64,000 nucleotides of DNA from Candidatus Avoscillospira avicola (GTDB lineage: Bacteria > Bacillota > Clostridia > Oscillospirales > Oscillospiraceae). A program made the translations under genes and the position numbers. Location: NCBI GenBank assembly GCA_018712245.1, contig DVHE01000043.1:1-64000 (forward strand), in the 5' to 3' direction. Shown here one piece after another: positions 28,538 through 40,369 of the stretch (its first letter is position 1; each line of letters begins with the position of its first letter). The notes under the pieces are model-generated. The model made no database searches, was not told the DNA's origin, and worked only from the letters and a program-made list of their open reading frames with translations.

Positions 28538-30364
28538 TTATTTTTTGATCTTGTCCTGTTTCTTGAACGGTTCGTAGGCGATACCCGCCCATTCCATACC
28601 CAGCTGCCCGGAAAACTCCAGCAGGTTGAGCCGCACGCCGTGGACCACCACGGAGAGGAAGCCCATGACCAGGTTCAGCGCGTGACCCACGATCATAATC
28701 AGGGCCGCGATGATGACCAGGGGGCCTTCAAAGCCGGCGGCCATGTTGTTGAAGCTCTGGGCAATGGCCAGCGAGGCCATGCCGACGGCGAACAGCCGGA
28801 TATAGCTCATGACGTTGCCAAAGGCGCTGATGGTGTTGAGGAACACCGTGAAGGCGTCGGCCAGGCCGGCCTTGAGGCCTTGGGAGAAGCTCTTGCCCGG
28901 GGCCATGCCGCCGAACAGCACCACCAGCACGAAGCCCACGCCCACACAGGCGCCCACGGGGGCCAGGGGGATGTTTTCCCCGATGACCAAGTAGAGGGCC
29001 AGGAAATAGATGGCGCAGATGGCGACGAGCCAGCCCAGGTCGGCGATCCAGCTGAGGTTTCGCTCCGTGAGCTTGCGCTTGATGCTCATGACGCAGGCCA
29101 GGGAGAGCTGCACCGTGCCGAGGATGAAGCAGAATTTCATAATGGCGTTCTGCTGGGCCGTGGCCTCCACGCCGAAGTACTGGGGGTAGTTGGCCAGGAT
29201 CGGCACTGTCACAGCCCGCAGGATCGGCACCTCCATGGCCGACTCCAGGCCGAACCAGGTGCCTGTCAGCGCGCCCCATAGGATGGTGGCGATGCTCAGC
29301 ACCCAGAGGAGCAGGGTGGCGTCGGAGAGCTTGCGGGTTTTGAGGGTCAGGGCGGCGGCGCCGATCAGAAGCAGCACGCCGTAGCCGGCGTCGCCCAGGA
29401 TCATGGCGAAGAACAGCGCGAAAAACGCCAGGAACCAGAAGGAAATATCGTACTCACGGTATCCCGGCACGACGCCCAGAATGTCAAAGATGGGCACCAT
29501 CAGCCGGGTGACTTTGTTGTATCGGACCTTGGTGGGGACCAACTCGTCGTCGTCGGCGGGGTCGTCCATGGCCCAGGCCCAGCGGTTGGCCGTCGCCGCG
29601 GCCTTGAACGCGTCCACGTTGTCGGCGGGGACGTAGCCGGTCAGCCAGACCAGCGCGCCCTCGGAGGCGGCGGTGTTTTGAACCGCGGAATATGCCGCGG
29701 CGTTCTGGGCCTTGAGAATCTGGGCCTGGAAGCTGGGCAGATACGCGGCGGCCTTGCGCAGCAGCGCCTCGCCGTCGGCCATCTGCTGATCCAGGGCCGC
29801 GATCTCCTGCTCGACTTGGGCAAGACCCTTGTCGGGCACCGTGAAGGCGTCGGCGGAGATGCCCTCGGGCAGAGGGCCCCACAAGGCCACAGTCTCCATT
29901 TTTTCCACCGGCGTCAGGCGAATAAAGGGCGTGGAGCCGTCGGCGGACAGGGCCGCCAGAGATTTTTTATCCAGCCGGTAAATGTGCAGATCCAGGCCGT
30001 GCTGCCGCAGCCAGTCGAAGTCCGCCGGGTCGAAGTCGCCCCACTTGCGCAGGTTTTCGGCCTGGCTTGCCAGGGCGGCCCGCTGGGTGGTCAGCGCTTG
30101 GCGGCCGTCCAGGACGGCCCGAACCTTCGTGTAAAGGTCTTCAAAGTCCCGGTCGGAGAGAAGTTCTGTCGCAGGCGTCTCAGGGGCGTACTCGTGGAGG
30201 GCCAGCTCTGTGCTGGAGAGGTCGGCGATCCGCTGGAGGCAAGCCGGGTCGGCGGCCTGTTTTTCACGGATGTGCAGCAGGCCCAGCTTGCGGAGGCCGT
30301 CCAGCAGCGCGGCCTTTTGACTGGATTGGGCTACGACGGAGACGACCTTCATTTTTTCAATCAC
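28538..30364 (-). CDS. V-type ATP synthase subunit I
   Basis: 608 aa, N-terminal coiled coil, C-terminal multi-TM 'FFAMILGDAGYG'. Confidence 0.95.
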   Translation of the reverse strand: MIEKMKVVSVVAQSSQKAALLDGLRKLGLLHIREKQAADPACLQRIADLSSTELALHEYAPETPATELLSDRDFEDLYTKVRAVLDGRQALTTQRAALASQAENLRKWGDFDPADFDWLRQHGLDLHIYRLDKKSLAALSADGSTPFIRLTPVEKMETVALWGPLPEGISADAFTVPDKGLAQVEQEIAALDQQMADGEALLRKAAAYLPSFQAQILKAQNAAAYSAVQNTAASEGALVWLTGYVPADNVDAFKAAATANRWAWAMDDPADDDELVPTKVRYNKVTRLMVPIFDILGVVPGYREYDISFWFLAFFALFFAMILGDAGYGVLLLIGAAALTLKTRKLSDATLLLWVLSIATILWGALTGTWFGLESAMEVPILRAVTVPILANYPQYFGVEATAQQNAIMKFCFILGTVQLSLACVMSIKRKLTERNLSWIADLGWLVAICAIYFLALYLVIGENIPLAPVGACVGVGFVLVVLFGGMAPGKSFSQGLKAGLADAFTVFLNTISAFGNVMSYIRLFAVGMASLAIAQSFNNMAAGFEGPLVIIAALIMIVGHALNLVMGFLSVVVHGVRLNLLEFSGQLGMEWAGIAYEPFKKQDKIKK

Positions 30365-30969
30365 GTCGCCACCTCCCGCAGTTTGTTCTTGGCAATCTTG
30401 CCCCGGACGACGGCGGCGGTCTGCTGGTCGCCCAGGTAGATGCCGATGACGCGGATATTTTCCTTGGCTTCGGGGATCTTGACCTTTTCAAAGAGGTTGA
30501 CCCGCTGGGACGTGACCCGCAGCTCCTGCTCCAGAAGCTCCGCCCGGCGGCGGAGGGTCTTGGCCTCGGCGTCCAGCCCGGCGATCTCCTGGAGCTTCAC
30601 CACGGCGGCGTCCACCCAGAGGGGGTAGTCGCCGGGGTCGTAGTCGATCTCCCGGAACTGGAGGGCCCGGAACACCGGCACGATGACGCCGGCGATGTTC
30701 TCTTCGCCGCAGATCACGCTCTCCGGCTCCACCAGATCCTGGAGCTTCCGCGCGAGAACCCGGTTTTCGGAGAAGACGGCGACCCAGTCGTCCAGCCCGT
30801 CGATGGCGGCGGCGCGGCGTGCCTCCAGCTCTTCCAGCTGGGCGCTGAGCTGGAGCATCACCGATTGAAGCTGCTGCTTTTTCAATTGCAGCGTCGGCAG
30901 ATACCGCTCGAAGCGCTTGAGCGCGTCCTTTTGCGCTTTCAGCTCATTTTTTGTCAGTTTCACAGCCAT
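30361..30969 (-). CDS. V-type ATP synthase subunit D
   Basis: 'LTKNELKAQKDALKRFERYLPTLQLKKQQL'. Confidence 0.93.
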   Translation of the reverse strand: MAVKLTKNELKAQKDALKRFERYLPTLQLKKQQLQSVMLQLSAQLEELEARRAAAIDGLDDWVAVFSENRVLARKLQDLVEPESVICGEENIAGVIVPVFRALQFREIDYDPGDYPLWVDAAVVKLQEIAGLDAEAKTLRRRAELLEQELRVTSQRVNLFEKVKIPEAKENIRVIGIYLGDQQTAAVVRGKIAKNKLREVAT

Positions 30970-30979
30970 AGGCGTGTCC

Positions 30980-32299
30980 TCACTGCAAGGCGTCCCGCTT
31001 GGGCCAGTGGGCCTGGAGGAGGCTGGTCTTGAGGCCGGTCTCGTTGGGCGCGAAGCAATCCGCCAGGATGTCCCAGCCCAGATCCAGCGCCTCCTCCAGC
31101 GGGATGTTGACGGACAGATCCATCATCTTGGATTCGAACTGCTCGCCGTATTTGAGGAGCTTGTCGTCCCACTCGGACATCATAAAGCCCATGGAGCGCT
31201 TCTCCTGGCTCTCCTTGAAGGAGCTGTAGAGACGGATCATGCAGTCCATCAGCGCGCGGTGGTCGTCACGGGTCTTGCCGTTGACGTTCTGCTTCAGACG
31301 GGACAGGGAACCGAAGGGCTCGATGCGGCCGTTTTTCAGGTAGTACTGACCCTCGGTGATATAACCGGTGTTGTCGGGCACCGGGTGGGTGACGTCGTCG
31401 CCGGGCATCGTGGTGACGCCCAGGATGGTGATGGAGCCGGCGCCGTCGAAGTCGACGGCCTTTTCATACCGGGAGGCCAGGCAGCTGTAGAGGTCGCCGG
31501 GGTAACCGCGGTTGGAGGGGACCTGTTCCATGGTGATGGCCATTTCCTTCTGCGCGTCGGCATAGTTGGTCATGTCGGTCAGCAGCACCAGGACCTTCTT
31601 GCCCTCCAGGGCGAACTGCTCGGCCACAGCCAGGGACATATCCGGCACCAGCGTACACTCGACGATGGGATCCGAGGCGGTGTGGACGAACATCACCGTG
31701 CGGCCCATGGCGCCGCCCTTTTCCAGCGTGTCGCGGAAGAAGAGGTAGTCGTCGTATTTGAGGCCCATGCCGCCCAGGACGATGACGTCCACTTCGGCCT
31801 GCATGGCGATCCGGGCCAGAAGCTGGTTGTACGGCTCGCCGGACACCGAGAAGATAGGCAGCTTCTGGCTTTCCACCAGGGTGTTGAAGAGGTCGATCAT
31901 CGGGATGCCGGTGCGGATCATGTGCTTGGGCACGATGCGGCGGGCGGGGTTGACGGACGGACCGCCGATGGGGATCATATTTTCGGTCAGGGCGGGGCCG
32001 TTGTCCCGGGGGACGCCGGCGCCGTCAAAGATGCGTCCCAGCAGATGCTCGCTGAAGGACACCATCATGGGCCGCCCCAGGAACCGGACGGGGTCTGTGG
32101 TGCTGACGCCCTGGGTGCCCGAGAAGACCTGGAGAGAAACCTTGTCGTGGTCCAGCTTGATGACGTTGGCATAGCTGTCGCCCACCAGCGCCAGGTCGCC
32201 GTTGCGGACGCCCTCGGCCCGGACCGTCAGCACGTTTCCCACAATGGATTCGATTTTCGTGTAAACTTTCTTCATGTCGTGTCTCCCATCTGGACTCAA
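30980..32299 (-). CDS. V-type ATP synthase subunit B
   Basis: '[15 protein letters not shown]', '[20 protein letters not shown]'. Confidence 0.96.
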   Translation of the reverse strand: MSPDGRHDMKKVYTKIESIVGNVLTVRAEGVRNGDLALVGDSYANVIKLDHDKVSLQVFSGTQGVSTTDPVRFLGRPMMVSFSEHLLGRIFDGAGVPRDNGPALTENMIPIGGPSVNPARRIVPKHMIRTGIPMIDLFNTLVESQKLPIFSVSGEPYNQLLARIAMQAEVDVIVLGGMGLKYDDYLFFRDTLEKGGAMGRTVMFVHTASDPIVECTLVPDMSLAVAEQFALEGKKVLVLLTDMTNYADAQKEMAITMEQVPSNRGYPGDLYSCLASRYEKAVDFDGAGSITILGVTTMPGDDVTHPVPDNTGYITEGQYYLKNGRIEPFGSLSRLKQNVNGKTRDDHRALMDCMIRLYSSFKESQEKRSMGFMMSEWDDKLLKYGEQFESKMMDLSVNIPLEEALDLGWDILADCFAPNETGLKTSLLQAHWPKRDALQ

Positions 32300-34023
32300 A
32301 CCGCTTTGGACAGATAGTACGCGGTGAGCTTCTGCTGCTGGGCTTCAAAGGCCGGGGTCTCAAACTCGGTGTTGTGCCAGTCCAGGAACTCCTGCCGCAG
32401 CTGGTTGAAAAAGCCGCGGATCTCCCGCTTGTCGGTGAGGCCATAGCGCCGGGTCAAAACGTCGTAGATGACGGCGAATACGCACCGCTGCCGCTCGGGG
32501 GAGCAGGCAGCGTCGATGGGGTCGAAGGAGTTCTGCTGGAGGTAAACCGCGTCCAGCAGCTCGCCTTTCTGGTAGAGGATGTAGTCTTCGGCGGAGGTGC
32601 CCTCTTCACCGACGACCATCATCATCTGGCCCACTTCGATGCTCCGGCGGAGGATGGAACGTGCCTCCTCCACCTGGGCCATATCGACGATGCCGGGGTA
32701 CTTGGACCAGGAGTCGATGGGGTGGATGGAGGGGTACTTCCGGGCGTCGGACCGCTCCCGGGAGAGGCCGTGGAAGGCGCCGACGACTTTCAGCGTGGCC
32801 TGGGTCACAGGCTCGTCGAAGTTGCCGCCGGCCGGGGAGACGGTGCCGCCGATGGTGATGGAGGCGGTGCGGCCGTCGTGGAGGCGGACCTTGCCGGCCC
32901 GCTCATAGAACGAGGCGATGACGGATTCGAGGTAGGCCGGGAAGGCTTCTTCGCCGGGGATCTCCTCGAGACGTCCGCTCATCTCGCGCATGGCCTGGGC
33001 CCAGCGGCTGGTGGAGTCGGCCAGCAGCAGCACGTCCAGGCCCATCTGGCGGTAGTACTCGGCCATGGTCACGGCGGTGTACACCGAGGCCTCGCGGGCC
33101 GCCACAGGCATGGAGGAGGTGTTGCAGATGATGATGGTGCGCTCCATCAGGGAACGGCCCGTCCTGGGGTCGGTCAGCTCGGGGAATTCCTTGAGAACCT
33201 CGACGACTTCGCCGGCGCGCTCGCCGCAGGCGGCCACGATGACCACGTCCACGGCGGCGTTCTTGGCCTCCATGTGCTGGAGGACGGTCTTGCCGGCGCC
33301 GAAGGGGCCGGGCACGCAGAAGGTGCCGCCCTTGACCACGGGCAGGAAGGTGTCGATGCAGCGGATCTGCGTGACCATGGTCTCATCGGGCCGCAGCCGC
33401 TCGGCGTAGCAGTGGACCATCTCCTTGATGGGCCAGGAGAAGACCATGCTCAGCTCTTTTGTTTCGCCCTGGCGATTTTCCAGCACGGCTACCGTGGAGC
33501 GGACGTGGTAGGTGCCCTTGGGCTGAATGGATTTGACGGTCCAGCCCTCGTCCTTGAGGCCGAAGGGGACCATGATGTGGTGGGTAAAGAGGCCCTCGGG
33601 CACGGTGCCCAGGGTGTCGCCGGCCTGCACGCTGTCGCCGACCTTGGCCACCGGGGTGAATTCCCAGGACTTGTCGGGGATGGGGTCCAGGTAGACGCCG
33701 CGCTTGAGGAAGAAGCCGCACTGGTCAGCCAGCTCCGGCAGGGGATTTTGGAGGCCGTCGTAGACCTGGCTCAGAAGGCCGGGCCCCAGCTCCACGCTCA
33801 AAAGCTCGCCGGACAGCTCCACCCGGTCGCCTACCTGTACACCGTTGGTCATTTCGTAGACCTGCATACTGGCGACGCCGTTGGTGATGCGGATGACCTC
33901 ACCTTTGAGCCGTTCGTCTCCTACGCAGACGTAGCAGACCTCGTTTTTCTTGACCGAGCCGTCAAACTCCGCCGTGATCAGGTTGCCGTTGACGCCGGTC
34001 ACAATTCCAGTTACCTTTTCCAT
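32296..34023 (-). CDS. V-type ATP synthase subunit A
   Basis: '[13 protein letters not shown]' P-loop, '[17 protein letters not shown]'. Confidence 0.97.
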   Translation of the reverse strand: MEKVTGIVTGVNGNLITAEFDGSVKKNEVCYVCVGDERLKGEVIRITNGVASMQVYEMTNGVQVGDRVELSGELLSVELGPGLLSQVYDGLQNPLPELADQCGFFLKRGVYLDPIPDKSWEFTPVAKVGDSVQAGDTLGTVPEGLFTHHIMVPFGLKDEGWTVKSIQPKGTYHVRSTVAVLENRQGETKELSMVFSWPIKEMVHCYAERLRPDETMVTQIRCIDTFLPVVKGGTFCVPGPFGAGKTVLQHMEAKNAAVDVVIVAACGERAGEVVEVLKEFPELTDPRTGRSLMERTIIICNTSSMPVAAREASVYTAVTMAEYYRQMGLDVLLLADSTSRWAQAMREMSGRLEEIPGEEAFPAYLESVIASFYERAGKVRLHDGRTASITIGGTVSPAGGNFDEPVTQATLKVVGAFHGLSRERSDARKYPSIHPIDSWSKYPGIVDMAQVEEARSILRRSIEVGQMMMVVGEEGTSAEDYILYQKGELLDAVYLQQNSFDPIDAACSPERQRCVFAVIYDVLTRRYGLTDKREIRGFFNQLRQEFLDWHNTEFETPAFEAQQQKLTAYYLSKAV

Positions 34024-34038
34024 ATGATTCTCACCCGC

Positions 34039-34554
34039 TTATAAACGATAAATTTTCTGCTGGATTCCGTCCAGGAGCGACACGAATTCGGTCTTGCCGG
34101 TTTCAAACTGGAAGCCGTGGAGCCGCTCCATCAGCCGGAGCTTCAGCGCGTAGCCGAAGAGGGCTGTGTCGTCAAAGACGTGGAAGCCCACCAGCTGATC
34201 GATCTGACGGAACTGCAGCTCCAGCAGCCGCTGCTCGCCCAGGAGGGGATTGTCGGCGGCGATGGCCGCCTGCACGGCGGCGGCAGCCTCCCGATCCTCC
34301 GGGGCCTGGCAGGGCTTGCCCCGCTTTTGGAGCCGCTGATAGCGCAGCTCCGCCTGGAGCCGCCGGTAGAAGGCCGACCAGGGCCGCAGCAGGGGGCCTT
34401 TGTCGGACTCCGCCGTCAGCTGTTCCAGCGCGCCATAGGTGGCCGCGCTGACCGAGGAGCGGCACATTTCCAGAAACGTCGGGTAATCAAAGGGCGGCGG
34501 CGCGCTGGCCGTCAGCATGGGCAGGCTGGAGAGCAGATAATAATAGGAGGCCAC
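34039..34554 (-). CDS. DUF2764 family V-ATPase operon protein
   Basis: 'MASYYYLLSSLPML' start; position between subunits E and A. Confidence 0.75.
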   Translation of the reverse strand: MASYYYLLSSLPMLTASAPPPFDYPTFLEMCRSSVSAATYGALEQLTAESDKGPLLRPWSAFYRRLQAELRYQRLQKRGKPCQAPEDREAAAAVQAAIAADNPLLGEQRLLELQFRQIDQLVGFHVFDDTALFGYALKLRLMERLHGFQFETGKTEFVSLLDGIQQKIYRL

Positions 34555-34566
34555 GGCGCACCTCCC

Positions 34567-35127
34567 TTACAGCTGGATATCCCGGAAGAACGGCATCAGG
34601 ATCTTCGAGATCTCCTCGTCGGTGCAGTCGAAGAAGCCGGAGCCGTCCTTGGCGGCCAGCCGGAATCCGGCCCGTACAGATTTTGCAGGGCGGATCTCCA
34701 ACCCGGCCTTCAGCTGCTGGGCCAGCTGCTGCTTGAGTCCGTCGCTGACAGTATGGACCTCAGCGGCGTAGTCAGCGGGGTTTTCCCCGTTGAGCGCCGC
34801 AGCGATCAGCGTGGCCAAAGCCTTGTCATCCAGGGCCTTGCCCACGTCCTGGGTCAAAAGCCGCTCAAACTCGGCCTGGACCGCGGCCTTAAAGGCCAGC
34901 ATGGCGTCCCGCCGGGCCTGCTCAGCGCCCAGCTGCGCGTTCTCCCGGTACCGAGCCACATCCTTTTCAGCGGCGTCGCGCAGGGCGGCCGCTTCGGCGT
35001 TGGCCTTAGCCAGGATGTCCTCTGCCTGCTTCCGGGCGTCGGCCAGGATGTTGTCGGCTTCCTGGGACGCCTTCTCGATTCCTTCCGTGCGAATCGAAGA
35101 AAGCAGGTCTTGAATTTGAAGCTCCAT
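34567..35127 (-). CDS. V-type ATP synthase subunit E
   Basis: 'MELQIQDLLSSIRTEGIEKASQEADNILADARKQAEDIL' coiled coil; first gene of operon. Confidence 0.88.
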   Translation of the reverse strand: MELQIQDLLSSIRTEGIEKASQEADNILADARKQAEDILAKANAEAAALRDAAEKDVARYRENAQLGAEQARRDAMLAFKAAVQAEFERLLTQDVGKALDDKALATLIAAALNGENPADYAAEVHTVSDGLKQQLAQQLKAGLEIRPAKSVRAGFRLAAKDGSGFFDCTDEEISKILMPFFRDIQL

Positions 35128-35436
35128 GAATATCTCTCCATTCCGCCGCCGTATGATCGTGTTGCAAATGGGTCTGGGGTTTGCCGCGGGGGCTATCTCC
35201 GTGGGCGGCCCAGGGAGATGACCACCAGACGCAGAAAAGACTGACACAACGCCGCTCTCAGTGAAAAAGAGGCATTGACAATAGCAACATTATATCACAG
35301 ATGCCATGCGCTGTGTTATACTTTTTGCAGATATCATGCCAAATTCGGAAATAGGAATTGAACAGAAAGTACAGAAACGAGGAACTGGCGGTGCAGCCTT
35401 CTCATTTCTGCAACCAGCGTGCAGAGCAGCGCCGGA

Positions 35437-35957
35437 TTAGAAATCCGTGGCCGGCGGCGCCGGTGTCGGTCCATCTTGGACCGGCGCAGCGGGAGTTGAA
35501 GGCTCCAGCTTGGACTGCGCCCACTGCTGCACCGGCTTGACGATGGGCGGCGAGAGGCGCTCCGGCAGTTCATCCGGGGCAAAGAACCGCAGGTCCTCCA
35601 CCTCGCCGGGCTGGGCGCGGAGGGTGCCGCCGTAGTCCCGGCAGAGAAACACCAGGTCCACATTGGAGACTTCGTCGCCGTTGGGATAGACATAGTGCAT
35701 CTCCGGGCCGGAGAAGATGCCGAACAGCTCCAGCCGGTGGGCGATGAGCCCGGTCTCCTCCCACAGCTCCCGCCTGGCGGCCTCCTCCACTACCTCGTCC
35801 AGCTCTATTGAGCCGCCGGGATAGCCCAGCAGCCGTTGTCGCTGCGCAGCTGGAGCAAAATCCGCCCCTGTGGGTCCTCCACAATGACGCTGGCACCCAC
35901 CTGGAGCAGGGGCCGGTGGCCCACCAGGCGGCGCAAATTGAGAATGTAGTCCGACAT
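35437..35957 (-). pseudogene. NUDIX hydrolase, frameshifted in the Nudix box
   Basis: MSDYILNLRRLVGHRPLLQVGASVIVEDPQGRILLQLRSDNGCWAIP then -1 shift near 35815-35820, continuing GGSIELDEVVEEAARRELWEETG in the other frame. Confidence 0.85.
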
Positions 35958-35988
35958 GAGTGGTTCTCCTTTCTATGTAGCGATGCGT

Positions 35989-36639
35989 TCAGCGGTCATG
36001 CCATTGGACCATGGTCAGCGCCGGGCGGGGTTCCACGGTGCAAAGGCAGACCCAGCTGGGCAGCAGCGGATACTCCTCCAGCCGGTAGGGAAGGGGCGTA
36101 GCGGACTGGCGCAGCGCGGCGCCGGTGTCCGCCAGTTGGACTTCAAAGGTGTGGAGGCCCAGGGAGAGTCCCTGGCCCAGGGCCTTGGTGAAGGCCTCTT
36201 TTCCGGTCCACAGCCGCAGCAGCGCCTGCTGCCGGGCGTCTTCCGGCAGGGCCTCCACCTGGGCCGTCTCCGCCGGGGCAAAGAATCGCCGGGCCGTGGC
36301 CAGGGTGCAGCGGGGCAGCTCCACGTCCACGCCCAGGGGGCTTTCCCCCAGGGCGCAGACGGCCCAAGGGCCGGCATGGCTCAGGGAGAAGTGGAGCCCC
36401 CCCTGGGCCAGCACCGGCTTGCCGCCGGGCTGGAGCCGGATGGACCGCTGGTCCTTGGGCACTCCGGCTTGGGTCAGGGCGTAGTCCAGGAGCCAGCCCG
36501 CCGCGGCGGACCGGGCCCGGTCTGCGCCGTGGCGGAGGCTCATCACCTTTTTTTGCCGCCAGTGGGAGAGCTGGGGCATCATGGCCTCCCAGCTGCCGTC
36601 CAGCAGCGGTGTCACGTTCATTGCGTATAGCTGTGCCAT
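35989..36639 (-). CDS. 4'-phosphopantetheinyl transferase (Sfp type)
   Basis: 'FSLSHAGPWAVCALGESPLGVDVE' and 'LWTGKEAFTKALGQGL'. Confidence 0.93.
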   Translation of the reverse strand: MAQLYAMNVTPLLDGSWEAMMPQLSHWRQKKVMSLRHGADRARSAAAGWLLDYALTQAGVPKDQRSIRLQPGGKPVLAQGGLHFSLSHAGPWAVCALGESPLGVDVELPRCTLATARRFFAPAETAQVEALPEDARQQALLRLWTGKEAFTKALGQGLSLGLHTFEVQLADTGAALRQSATPLPYRLEEYPLLPSWVCLCTVEPRPALTMVQWHDR

Positions 36640-36642
36640 CGT

Positions 36643-39621
36643 TCACTCCGTTCTCAGGGCTTCCACCGGGTCCTTTTTGGCGGCGAAGCGGGATGGGATC
36701 AGACCGGCGATCAGGGTCAGCGCCATGGAAATCAGCACCAAAATCAGGGCGGCTCGCCAAGGAAGCTGGGCATTGAGGCTTTCGATGCCGGTGAGGTGGT
36801 GGATGATGGCGTTGATGGGCAGCAGTAAGAGCAGCGTGACGCCGATGCCCATGACGCCGGATACAAAGCCTTCGATCAGGGTTTCTGCGTTGAACACCTG
36901 GGAGATATCGCCCTTGGAGGCGCCGATGGAGCGAAGAATGCCGATCTCCTTCGTCCGCTCCAGCACCGAGATATACGTGATGATGCCGATCATGATGGAC
37001 GAGACAACCAGTGAGATGGCCACAAAGGCGATCAGCACATAGGAGATGGCCTGGATGATGGTGGTGATGGAGGACATCAGCAGGGCCACATAGTCGGTGT
37101 AGGTGATCTGCTGTTCCTCGGGGACGGAGGCGTTGTAGGCGGCGATCTCGTCGGCAATGGCGTCCTTATCGGCAAAGGTGGCGGCGTAGATGCGGATGGC
37201 CGACGGCGTTTCGGGGTCCACGTAGCCCAGCCGCTCCAGATTTTCCTCATAGGTGGAGTCGGAGTGGGTGGGCGGCATATAGTTGTCGTAGAGGTAGACG
37301 TATTGTGCCGAAGTGAGGGGAGAATCCGGCGTGCCGCCGGCGTCCATCAGCTGGGCCAGCTGGTTCTGCGGCAGAGCGCCCAGCTGCTGACGGACCGCGG
37401 CGGCGTATTGCTCCGCGGCCTGGGCCTGAATGGCCTCTTCCACCCGGGCGAAGAGCGTCTCATCGTCCATCTCGGCGATATAGTCGGTGACGGTCTGGGC
37501 GTCCACGCCCATCTCCTGGGCATACTGCTCCGTCACCGTAGCCTCGATGTCGGCCCGGGTCAGGCCCTCCATCTGCTGCGCCGCCGCAGCGTTGAGGAAC
37601 TCCTCGCTGGGCTGGGCGGCGGCATCCAGGTACATGGCGGCTTTTTCTTCCTGGGTGCAGGATTCCAGGTACGTCAGGAAGTCCGCCTGCTTTTCCTCCG
37701 CCGTGGGCTCTGTCTCCTGACCGGTGGCAAAGGGCAGGCCCGTGAACACGTCCACCGCCGGGTCGTCCAGCTGTGCCTTTACAATGGGCTGTTCCTGCAA
37801 TTCCTGCAGCACGTAGTCGCTGAGGAGGCTGGTGTAGCCCATGGTCCCGGAGAGCATGGTGGCCGTGGCGTCAGGATTGGGGCGGATGATGTCCACGACC
37901 TGCAGCGTGATGCCCAAATCATCGTTGTTGTAGAGGTAGTCCAGGCCGGTCTCAGTCTCCCGGAGATCGGTGTAGCCGCCGCTGACCGGGTCAGGCTCAA
38001 AGCAGGCCGAGGGGAGCAGCAGCTTGTAGGTCTTGCCGCAGAGTTCTTCATAGGTCCAGGAGCTGGGACCCTCCGTCTCGATGGTCTCCTGGTTGAGGGC
38101 GGCTCCGGTGATTTCGGCCATCTGGGCCTGGTCCTTGAGGCCCAGGGCGTAGAGCATCAGGTCGGGCAGCTGATTGTTCTCGTTGATCACCAGCACCACT
38201 TGGTCATAGGCCGTGGGCCACTGGCCGTAGACGAGATCATACTGCTCCAAGAGAAGATCGCTGACCACCTGGCCGTCCTCGCCGGGCAGCAGCTCCTCCC
38301 AGACCTCCATGGAGCCGAATCCGGCCATGTTGCCCATATAGGCCGAGGTGAGGCCCGAAGCGCCGGAGCCGTACAGCGACTCCATGGACGATTCGATCAG
38401 GTCCATCACGTCGGAGTGGACGATGGCCCCGGAGGGGTCCTGGGTGTAGATGTCCAAATTGAGATCGTAGCGGTATTGCAGGGCGCTCACATGGGGGAGG
38501 ATGGGGCAGTCCTCCTGCTCCAGGTAGGCCTTGAGGCTCTTTAGGTCGTTGGTTTCCGTGCCGGCGCTGGTCATGGCGTTCATCATGTCGTACATGACGG
38601 TGTTGGCGTAGACACGGCCTTCCTCCTGCTGGGTCTCTTCGTCCTGGACAGACATCATGGAGGTCATCATCGCGGTCATATCCACGGTCTCTGCCTGGAT
38701 GTCGATGGGGTAGGAGGAGAGTGTATCTTCCTGCACCTGGTCGATGTAGGCCTGGATGCCGGTGGAGAGGGAGAGGATCAGGGCGATGCCGATGATGCCG
38801 ATGGCGCCGGCCAGGGCCGTCAGCACGGTGCGGCCTTTTTTGGTCAGCAGATTGTGCAGCGAGAGCCCCAGCGCGGTGGCGAGGGACATGGAGGGAAGGC
38901 GCCCCTGCCGCTGGTGCTTCACCGGCGCGGCCTCCGCCGACGGCGTGTAGGGGTCGGAGTCGGAGACGATTTTGCCGTCCAGCAGGCGCACGGTGCGGGT
39001 GGCGTACTGCTGCGCCAGCTCGGGGTTGTGTGTCACCATGATGACCAGCCGATCCTGGGCGACTTTTTTCAATAGCTCCATGATCTGCACGCTGGTCTCG
39101 GAGTCCAGAGCACCGGTGGGCTCGTCGGCCAGCAAAATCTCCGGGTCGTTGACCAGGGCCCGGGCGATGGCCACCCGCTGCATCTGGCCGCCGGACATCT
39201 GGTTGGGCCGCTTGTAGAGCTGATCGTCCAGGCCCACTTGCTCCAGCACGGCCTTGGCCCGGCGCCGCCGTTCGCTCCGGGATACGCCCGAGAGCGTCAG
39301 GGCCAGCTCCACGTTGGCCAGCACCGTCTGGTGGGGGATCAGGTTGTAGCTCTGGAACACAAAGCCCACGGAGTGGTTGCGGTAGGCGTCCCAGTCGCGG
39401 TCCTTGAAGTCCTTGGTGGAGCGCCCGCCAATGGAGAGGTCGCCGCTGGTGTATTGATCCAGGCCGCCGATGATGTTCAAAAGGGTGGTTTTCCCACAGC
39501 CGGAATGGCCCAGGATGGCGACGAATTCGTTTTCACGGAACGCGATGGACAGGCCCCGCAGGGCCTCCACCTGGTTGCCGCCCTGGCCGTAGGTCTTGGT
39601 GATTTGGTTGAGTTCTAGCAA
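36643..39621 (-). CDS. MacB-like ABC transporter, ATPase-permease fusion
   Basis: 992 aa; ABC ATPase N-domain, '[22 protein letters not shown]' and FtsX-like C-terminal TMs. Confidence 0.95.
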   Translation of the reverse strand: MLELNQITKTYGQGGNQVEALRGLSIAFRENEFVAILGHSGCGKTTLLNIIGGLDQYTSGDLSIGGRSTKDFKDRDWDAYRNHSVGFVFQSYNLIPHQTVLANVELALTLSGVSRSERRRRAKAVLEQVGLDDQLYKRPNQMSGGQMQRVAIARALVNDPEILLADEPTGALDSETSVQIMELLKKVAQDRLVIMVTHNPELAQQYATRTVRLLDGKIVSDSDPYTPSAEAAPVKHQRQGRLPSMSLATALGLSLHNLLTKKGRTVLTALAGAIGIIGIALILSLSTGIQAYIDQVQEDTLSSYPIDIQAETVDMTAMMTSMMSVQDEETQQEEGRVYANTVMYDMMNAMTSAGTETNDLKSLKAYLEQEDCPILPHVSALQYRYDLNLDIYTQDPSGAIVHSDVMDLIESSMESLYGSGASGLTSAYMGNMAGFGSMEVWEELLPGEDGQVVSDLLLEQYDLVYGQWPTAYDQVVLVINENNQLPDLMLYALGLKDQAQMAEITGAALNQETIETEGPSSWTYEELCGKTYKLLLPSACFEPDPVSGGYTDLRETETGLDYLYNNDDLGITLQVVDIIRPNPDATATMLSGTMGYTSLLSDYVLQELQEQPIVKAQLDDPAVDVFTGLPFATGQETEPTAEEKQADFLTYLESCTQEEKAAMYLDAAAQPSEEFLNAAAAQQMEGLTRADIEATVTEQYAQEMGVDAQTVTDYIAEMDDETLFARVEEAIQAQAAEQYAAAVRQQLGALPQNQLAQLMDAGGTPDSPLTSAQYVYLYDNYMPPTHSDSTYEENLERLGYVDPETPSAIRIYAATFADKDAIADEIAAYNASVPEEQQITYTDYVALLMSSITTIIQAISYVLIAFVAISLVVSSIMIGIITYISVLERTKEIGILRSIGASKGDISQVFNAETLIEGFVSGVMGIGVTLLLLLPINAIIHHLTGIESLNAQLPWRAALILVLISMALTLIAGLIPSRFAAKKDPVEALRTE

Positions 39622-39642
39622 AAAGATGCCTTCTTTCCGGGA

Positions 39643-40257
39643 TTAGTTCGCCGGGCGCAGGCCCCGGCGCAAAATGGTGAGCTGAGTTTGAAGCTGTTCT
39701 CGGAACATGGTCTGCTGGTCGCCGCAGCGAAGCGCGCCAACCAGATTGGTCAGGCCCATCGACAGCAGGCAGTGAAGAACGGCCCGCTCCTGCCCGTCCT
39801 CCACCTGGCAGCCCTGGTGTTCCAGCAGGCGGCGCGTCAGCCGGGCCATGGTGTCCAGGTCCAGCTGCTCCGTGAACTGTGTGAAGTCCAGATCGGCGTT
39901 GAGCCGGAAGAGCCGCCCGATGCGCATTTGCAGCTGATCCTCCCGCGGGTAGGCCGACTGCCAGAGAATCAGGTCGAACATCCCCAGGATGGCCTCGAAA
40001 AAGTCGTTGCCGTGCGCTGTCATCTGGGCTAAAAACGATTGGGAAACTGCCTCATAGATCGTTTTCAGCAGATAGGCAAAGAGATCGCTCTTGCCGGAGA
40101 AATACTGGTAGAAGCTCCCCCGGGAGATGGAGGCACCTTGGATGATCCGGTTGATGGAGACCTCTCCGTAGGAGTGGGCGGTAAATTCGGCCCATGCCGC
40201 CGTTAAAAAACGTTCGCGCTTTTCCTGCGGCAGATGAAAAAACGTGGCAGATGGCAT
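39643..40257 (-). CDS. TetR/AcrR family regulator
   Basis: 'EFTAHSYGEVSINRIIQGASISRGSFYQYFSGKSDLF' HTH. Confidence 0.93.
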   Translation of the reverse strand: MPSATFFHLPQEKRERFLTAAWAEFTAHSYGEVSINRIIQGASISRGSFYQYFSGKSDLFAYLLKTIYEAVSQSFLAQMTAHGNDFFEAILGMFDLILWQSAYPREDQLQMRIGRLFRLNADLDFTQFTEQLDLDTMARLTRRLLEHQGCQVEDGQERAVLHCLLSMGLTNLVGALRCGDQQTMFREQLQTQLTILRRGLRPAN

Positions 40258-40369
40258 GACACAGCTTCCTTTCGGCGGGAAAAGTATGGCTCCATCATAC
40301 ATGACAGGGTGTCACAAGTCAAGGAGAGAAATGAAGCCCCGACTGCTGGGAAACAGCCGGGGCGGGAAC

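Noticed and set aside
32374-34044. 556-aa plus-strand ORF
   Set aside because: Antisense shadow of V-ATPase subunit A
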